A DNA stretch of 9,438 nucleotides, from assembly GCA_027458945.1 (NCBI GenBank), contig DAIDOU010000032.1, positions 1-9,438 of the forward strand. The letters are read 5' to 3'. Below the pieces are notes generated by a model. The model was given only the letters and a program-made list of their open reading frames with translations. It made no database searches and had not been told where the DNA came from. Position 1 is the stretch's first letter. The number at the start of each line of letters is the position of its first letter. This DNA is from Acidobacteriota bacterium (lineage in GTDB: Bacteria > Acidobacteriota > Thermoanaerobaculia > Thermoanaerobaculales > Thermoanaerobaculaceae). Below are positions 5,400 through 9,438 of this stretch, one piece after another. Position numbers and translations under genes: made by a program.

Positions 5400-8396
5400 T
5401 CACTCGTTCACGGCCGTCCGGCCCAGGCCGAGCCGGTTGAAGTTGAAGATCGCGTTGGTGACCAGCGCGTACGTCCCCTGGGTGCTCACGCGCCACATCG
5501 GATTGCAGCCGAAGAGGAGGACGTGGCCGCGGCCGAGCGGGGCGTCCACCACCACGGCCTGGCCGGCGATCTCGTCGCCGCCCGCCAGCATGCCGGAGAG
5601 GAGGAGGTCGTCGGGGCGCTTCACGAACGCCACGACGATGCGCGGGCGGTCGGCCGGGCGCGGGAGGTACGCCGCGGCGAACGCGCGGTAGTCTTCGGGC
5701 GGCTGGAACCCCGCCTCGCCGGGCGCCGGCGTCGGGCGCTCGGGGGGCGCGACGTACGGTCGCCCCTGCGGCACGTCGGGATCGTGAGCGCCGCCGCGCC
5801 CGCTTGGCCGCCGCGACTCGCGCTCGGGACGGTCGAAGACCCCGACCGCGAAGACCGGCGCGCCGTCGAAGTAGACGGGGAGCGAGGCGTCGTAGCCGTA
5901 CGCCACCGGGCTGGAGCGATCGGTGACCTCCGCCGCGAGCAGCGAGCCGGCCGCCTTCAGCCCCGGCGTCTCGGCCACCGTGACCCAACGCGCGAGGCCG
6001 CAGTCGATCGCCAGGCGCGCCGTGTCCTGCACGGTGATCAGCAGGCCGCCGCGCTCGACGAACGCGGCCAGGTGCGCGACGCCCGCGGCGCCGAGGCCCG
6101 GCCGCATGTCGTCGGTCTCGTCGACGCCGAGGTTCGGTGTGAGCGCCGTCTTGCGCCACGGCAGCGGCGGGCCGGGCGGCATCCCGGTCACGATCTGCTG
6201 CGGCGTCGCGTCCGTGGGCGGGAACACGACCACGTCGAACCGCGACAGCAGCTCCGGGTCCCCGGCGACCTGCTGCGTGGAGATGTAGGTGTAGGGGATC
6301 CCCAGCTCCTCGAACGCGAGCCGGAACCATCCCTCCTGCCGGGTGGAGAGCCATGTGTGGAGCAGCGCGACCCGCGGCAGCGCCAGCTCGTGGGTCGCGA
6401 CCGCCGGCATCGCCGCCAGCGTGGAGTGCCGCAGGCGCAGCTTGGCGAGGGCGGCGGCGATGTCGCTCGCGTGGCCGTCGAGCGGCACGAGGACGGTGCC
6501 GGCGGGCCACGACTGGCGTCCCTTGACCTCGTCCTCGGCGACGAGCATCCGTACCGCCGGCAACGCCGTGCGCAGGCGGACGAGGTCGGTGTCGGCGGTG
6601 TTGGCGACCACGAGCACGGCCCCCGCGAGGGCGCCCGCGGCCGGAACGTCGTCGCGCCACGGGCGCATCGGCACGGCGAGCACGTCCGGGTTGACGATCC
6701 GGCGGCACTCGAGGTTCCTGGCCAGGCCGAGCGTCCAGCCGCTGTCGTCGTAGACCCGTTCGTCGCCGCGCACGTACTGCGTGTCGAGGAGCGCGTCGGC
6801 GAGGCGCGAGTACGGCTGGTCCATGCGGACGATCAGGCTGCCGGCGGCGAAGCGGACCGGCTCGGTGCCGGTGCGCGTGTTGTCCTTGGCCGCCGGCTGG
6901 GCGTCGGCCGCGGCGCCGGGCGTGGGGGTCGCCGGGCGCGGTGGCCACAACGGCGCGACCGCGAACGCGCGCTCGGCGACCTGGACCTCGATGCCGTCGG
7001 CGGCGAGCAGGCGGGCGAGGTCGCGCAGCTGGCCCTGCCGCTTCTGGCCGCCGTCGAGGACGTAGGCGGCCGGGCCCTCGGTGCGCGCCTTGGCGACCGC
7101 GCGCCGGCCGAGCGTCCAGTACTGCTCCAGGAAGTGAGTGCGGTTGGCCGCCATGTCGTCGAGCGCGAGCAGGGCGCCGCTCTCCTGGTAGTTGACGTTG
7201 TCGCGCAGCGACCAGCGCACGACCGGCAACGGCGGGTTGGGACGGAACCAGGCGCGCTCGCTCCAGCCGCGGACGACGCGATCCTCGGTCGCGGGCACGA
7301 GGTTGCCGAACGTCTCGTAGAAGCGGCCGATCGCGTTGTGCCCCATGCCGACCCAGAACATGTAGTTCGGCGACCAGCCGTCGTAGAAGCCGTGCGTCCA
7401 GACGCCGGGCAGCCCCAGCGCGGTCAACTGCTGCACCTCGAGGTCCGCCATGCGGGTGAACTCCGCGATCATGAGCGGGTCGAGCCAGGCGTTGTACGGC
7501 CCGGTGCCGGTCGAGACGTAGAGGAACGGGATCGACTCGTGCAGGTCGTGCAGCACCTGTGGGTGCCACTCGAGGAACGCCTTGAGGACGTTGCGGGTGA
7601 GGGCGAGGCCGAGGCCGAGCGTGTCGCGGTTGTCGTCGTGACCGACGTAGTGTCCCCAGTATGCGAGCGGCGGCATCGGCGACGTCGGGTTGGCCTGCTG
7701 CCAGCGCACGAGGTCGACCATGCGGTCGCGCCCGTCCACCTCGAGCACCGGCGTGATCAGCGTGATCACGTTGGCCCGGATCGCCCGGACCATCGGGGTG
7801 TCCTCGACGGCGAGCCGGTAGGCGAGCTCCATCAACATCTCCGGGCTGCCCGTCTCCGGCGAGTGCATCGCGCCGGTGAGCCAGTAGATCGGCTTGCCCT
7901 CGGCGATCAGCGCCCGCGCCTCCGTCTCGCTCACCGAGCGCGGGTCGGCCAGGCGCCGCGTGATCTCGCGGTAGCGATCGAGCGCCGCGATCGTGGCCTC
8001 ATCGGCGACGGCCGCCGCGACCATTTCGCGCCCCTCCTCGCTGTGGCCGATGGTGAACACCTTGACGCGCGGTGAGGCCGCCGCCAGGGCGCGGAGGTAG
8101 GCGTGGACGTCCTCGGCGTAGGTCAGCCGGTCGGGAGCGCCCGCGATGTGACCGAAAAAGCCGAGCGGCGTCGGCACGGTGGCCGAGGCCGGCAGGTGGT
8201 CCACCAGCAGCGTGGAGAACTGCGGCCCGGTCGTGGCCTCGCGGATGCGCCGCGTGTACTCCGCGTCCCACTCCGGGTGCGCGCGCAGCGCCTGGGCGAC
8301 CTCCGCGGCCGCGGGCGGCGGCGCGGCGGGCGTGGCGGCCGTGCCGGAGGCTGGCAGGAGCAAGAACAGGAGCAGGTAGCTAAACGGTGTTCTCAT
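5400..8396 (-). CDS. Exported M14-like zinc carboxypeptidase with amidotransferase-like C-terminal region
   Basis: The 998-residue protein starts with a signal peptide (MRTPFSYLLLFLLLPASGTA). The catalytic region (about 75-370) has the M14 zinc motif H-x2-E as His178 and Glu181 in GAMHSPE, and a third ligand candidate, His286, in VLHDLHES. Asn256-Arg257 in GHDDNRD corresponds to the substrate-binding NR pair. Glu361 in YETFGN is a candidate for the general base. M14 enzymes remove C-terminal residues or cleave peptidoglycan-type peptides. From about 674 to 790 an alpha/beta region (RVALLHTWLSTRQEG ... FVERGGLLITV) resembles class I glutamine amidotransferase-like domains, here without an evident catalytic Cys. 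This architecture is common among large bacterial M14 proteins. It is expected in the periplasm or outside the cell. An 88-nt gap separates it from the transporter gene. The natural substrate is unknown. Confidence 0.85.
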   Translation of the reverse strand: MRTPFSYLLLFLLLPASGTAATPAAPPPAAAEVAQALRAHPEWDAEYTRRIREATTGPQFSTLLVDHLPASATVPTPLGFFGHIAGAPDRLTYAEDVHAYLRALAAASPRVKVFTIGHSEEGREMVAAAVADEATIAALDRYREITRRLADPRSVSETEARALIAEGKPIYWLTGAMHSPETGSPEMLMELAYRLAVEDTPMVRAIRANVITLITPVLEVDGRDRMVDLVRWQQANPTSPMPPLAYWGHYVGHDDNRDTLGLGLALTRNVLKAFLEWHPQVLHDLHESIPFLYVSTGTGPYNAWLDPLMIAEFTRMADLEVQQLTALGLPGVWTHGFYDGWSPNYMFWVGMGHNAIGRFYETFGNLVPATEDRVVRGWSERAWFRPNPPLPVVRWSLRDNVNYQESGALLALDDMAANRTHFLEQYWTLGRRAVAKARTEGPAAYVLDGGQKRQGQLRDLARLLAADGIEVQVAERAFAVAPLWPPRPATPTPGAAADAQPAAKDNTRTGTEPVRFAAGSLIVRMDQPYSRLADALLDTQYVRGDERVYDDSGWTLGLARNLECRRIVNPDVLAVPMRPWRDDVPAAGALAGAVLVVANTADTDLVRLRTALPAVRMLVAEDEVKGRQSWPAGTVLVPLDGHASDIAAALAKLRLRHSTLAAMPAVATHELALPRVALLHTWLSTRQEGWFRLAFEELGIPYTYISTQQVAGDPELLSRFDVVVFPPTDATPQQIVTGMPPGPPLPWRKTALTPNLGVDETDDMRPGLGAAGVAHLAAFVERGGLLITVQDTARLAIDCGLARWVTVAETPGLKAAGSLLAAEVTDRSSPVAYGYDASLPVYFDGAPVFAVGVFDRPERESRRPSGRGGAHDPDVPQGRPYVAPPERPTPAPGEAGFQPPEDYRAFAAAYLPRPADRPRIVVAFVKRPDDLLLSGMLAGGDEIAGQAVVVDAPLGRGHVLLFGCNPMWRVSTQGTYALVTNAIFNFNRLGLGRTAVNE

Positions 8397-8404
8397 GAAG
8401 ATAA

Positions 8405-8433
8405 ACCTTAGCCCCCGGCGGCGGTCGATTCAA
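8405..8433 (-). promoter_or_regulatory. Weak candidate promoter before the M14 peptidase
   Basis: On the minus strand TTGAAT (8433-8428) is followed after 17 nt by TAAGGT (8410-8405). The -35 overlaps the stop codon of the upstream gene. Initiation would fall almost on the ATG at 8396, giving a near-leaderless mRNA. Alternatively AAGG in the same place could act as a Shine-Dalgarno sequence 9 nt from the ATG on a longer transcript. The match is modest. Confidence 0.25.
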
Positions 8434-9438
8434 GACGCCGGCGTCGGAACCGGGGCCGCGGGGGCCGCGGTGGGAGGAGCGACCGGGGCGCCGCCGGCCG
8501 GGCCGGAGGCCGCGGGCGCCTGGCCCGGAGGAGCGCCGCCGCCGGTCGGCGCGGCGAGGAGCATCACCCGCGTGAGCCGCACGTTTAGCGTGCCGACGTA
8601 GTCCACCCGGCCGGAGAACGCGATCGGAATGCCGGTGCCGACCTCGACGAACATCGTGAGCGCGCCGCGCATGCCGAGGAAGCCGAGGTCGACGTCGTCG
8701 CGGCCGCTCGCGGTGCCGACGATGCGCGCCGTGCCGCGCACCGCGCGCACGAGGACGTTGCCGTCGCGGCGGGCGCCGCCACCGGGCCACGACTCGGAGA
8801 AGCTCGCCCGCTGGTACGAAAGGCCCCCGGCCACAAACGTGATCTCGACGTAGCGGTCGCGGTTGAGCGTGACGACGCGCAGCGCGTTGTCCCTGCCGTC
8901 GAGGCGGGCGGCGGAAACCAGGTAGATCAGGACGTATGAGTCGGTGACCGGCACACCCGGCGGCGGCGCCGTGGTCGCCTCCACCAGGTAGTTCGAGTGC
9001 CCACTCCAGCCGGCGGGTGCACCGGCCGCCTCGGCCGCGCCGTGTGGGGCGCTCCGCCAGGTGTAGAGGCCGCCGTCCGTGTAGCGCATCAGCTTGTGGT
9101 ACGGGCTGCCGCCGAGCGACGTCTTCTCGCCGCCGATCGCCGCGCCGCTCGTCGGGTCGAGCCACAGCGTGACGTCCTCGTCGCGGCCGAACGGCAGGAC
9201 GCTCGCGACCGAGACGCCGACCGCCCCTGCGGGCGGGATCGGGACCGCGCGCCCACGAGGGGACGGCCGCAGGATCGTCGCGAGCTTGGCCGCGGGCACC
9301 GAGGCGGCCCGGACGGTGGTCGTCGCCGAGAGGAAGAGCTTGTGGGCCGCGTAGCGCAACTCGCTCCAGACGACGCCGGTCGCCGGAGCGGCCGTCGCGG
9401 GCGCCGCGGCCGGCGCCGGTGCCGGCGCGGTCGAGCCG
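8430..9438 (-). CDS. Probable secreted protein of unknown function, 5' end outside window
   Basis: The frame is open to the window edge, giving 335 codons plus one base. The visible start is an Ala/Pro-rich linker (STAPAPAPAAAPATAAPATG), then VVWSELRYAAHKLFLSATTTV. The first part would carry a signal peptide if the protein is exported, which cannot be seen. The core is rich in beta strands (LWLDPTSG, YVLIYLVSA, YVEITFVAGGLSY, LTMFVEVGTGIPIAFSG, VDYVGTLNVRLTRV). This suggests a beta-barrel or lipocalin-like fold reminiscent of DUF3108-type periplasmic proteins, but I cannot name the family. The last 40 residues are again Ala/Pro/Gly-rich. The TTG at 9359 is an unlikely start because coding-like sequence continues upstream. 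It lies 33 nt before the M14 gene and may be co-transcribed with it. Confidence 0.7.
   Translation of the reverse strand, partial: GSTAPAPAPAAAPATAAPATGVVWSELRYAAHKLFLSATTTVRAASVPAAKLATILRPSPRGRAVPIPPAGAVGVSVASVLPFGRDEDVTLWLDPTSGAAIGGEKTSLGGSPYHKLMRYTDGGLYTWRSAPHGAAEAAGAPAGWSGHSNYLVEATTAPPPGVPVTDSYVLIYLVSAARLDGRDNALRVVTLNRDRYVEITFVAGGLSYQRASFSESWPGGGARRDGNVLVRAVRGTARIVGTASGRDDVDLGFLGMRGALTMFVEVGTGIPIAFSGRVDYVGTLNVRLTRVMLLAAPTGGGAPPGQAPAASGPAGGAPVAPPTAAPAAPVPTPAS

Noticed and set aside
4938..8075. A 1045-codon plus-strand open frame opposite the M14 peptidase and the transporter
   Set aside because: It is rich in Arg, Gly, His and Asp with no domain or hydrophobic pattern. It is antisense to two genes with clear family motifs. 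Long antisense frames are expected at this GC content.
9361..9438. GCC/CCG-rich repeats as a tandem repeat
   Set aside because: They encode an Ala/Pro linker with irregular units, so ordinary codon repetition explains them.

Overview
The window is very GC-rich DNA (about 70% by eye) with tightly packed genes, most of them on the minus strand. A lipid A type acyltransferase points to a Gram-negative bacterium. Long M14-type peptidases with an amidotransferase-like tail and a FabL-type enoyl reductase are things I associate with Acidobacteriota, but that placement is inference and no rRNA or marker gene is present to test it.

Positions 1-1929 (minus strand) read as one operon in the order FabL-type short-chain reductase, glycerophosphodiester phosphodiesterase, a small degenerate receiver-like protein, then an aquaporin-family channel cut by the window edge. 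The genes are separated by 2 nt or overlap by 8 and 3 nt, so they are probably translationally coupled. A plausible sigma70-type promoter and a strong Shine-Dalgarno sequence sit just before the first gene. The shared theme may be lipid and glycerol metabolism.

Positions 2178-3298 hold a compact candidate mobile unit of 1121 bp. It is a REP-associated-tyrosine-transposase-like (Y1/HUH) gene bounded by 15-bp perfect inverted repeats, each itself a near-palindrome (GGTACC, one base, GGTACC) followed by an unusually AT-rich tail. It lies in the divergent region between the FabL operon and a plus-strand LpxL/HtrB-like acyltransferase (3300-4187). The acyltransferase start codon lies one base beyond the right inverted repeat, so the element now supplies its upstream sequence.

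Positions 4191-9438 (minus strand) hold, in transcription order: the end of a secreted protein of unknown function with an Ala/Pro-rich tail (cut by the window edge); a 998-residue exported M14-like zinc carboxypeptidase with an amidotransferase-like C-terminal region; an acetate-transporter (GPR1/FUN34/YaaH) family membrane protein with an extra cytosolic C-terminal domain; and a 66-residue two-helix membrane protein. The acyltransferase and the small membrane protein converge with a 3-nt gap.

The most unusual items are the palindrome-bounded transposase unit abutting a lipid A gene and the transporter with a winged-helix-like tail. I found no CRISPR array, tRNA, rRNA or recognisable defence system.
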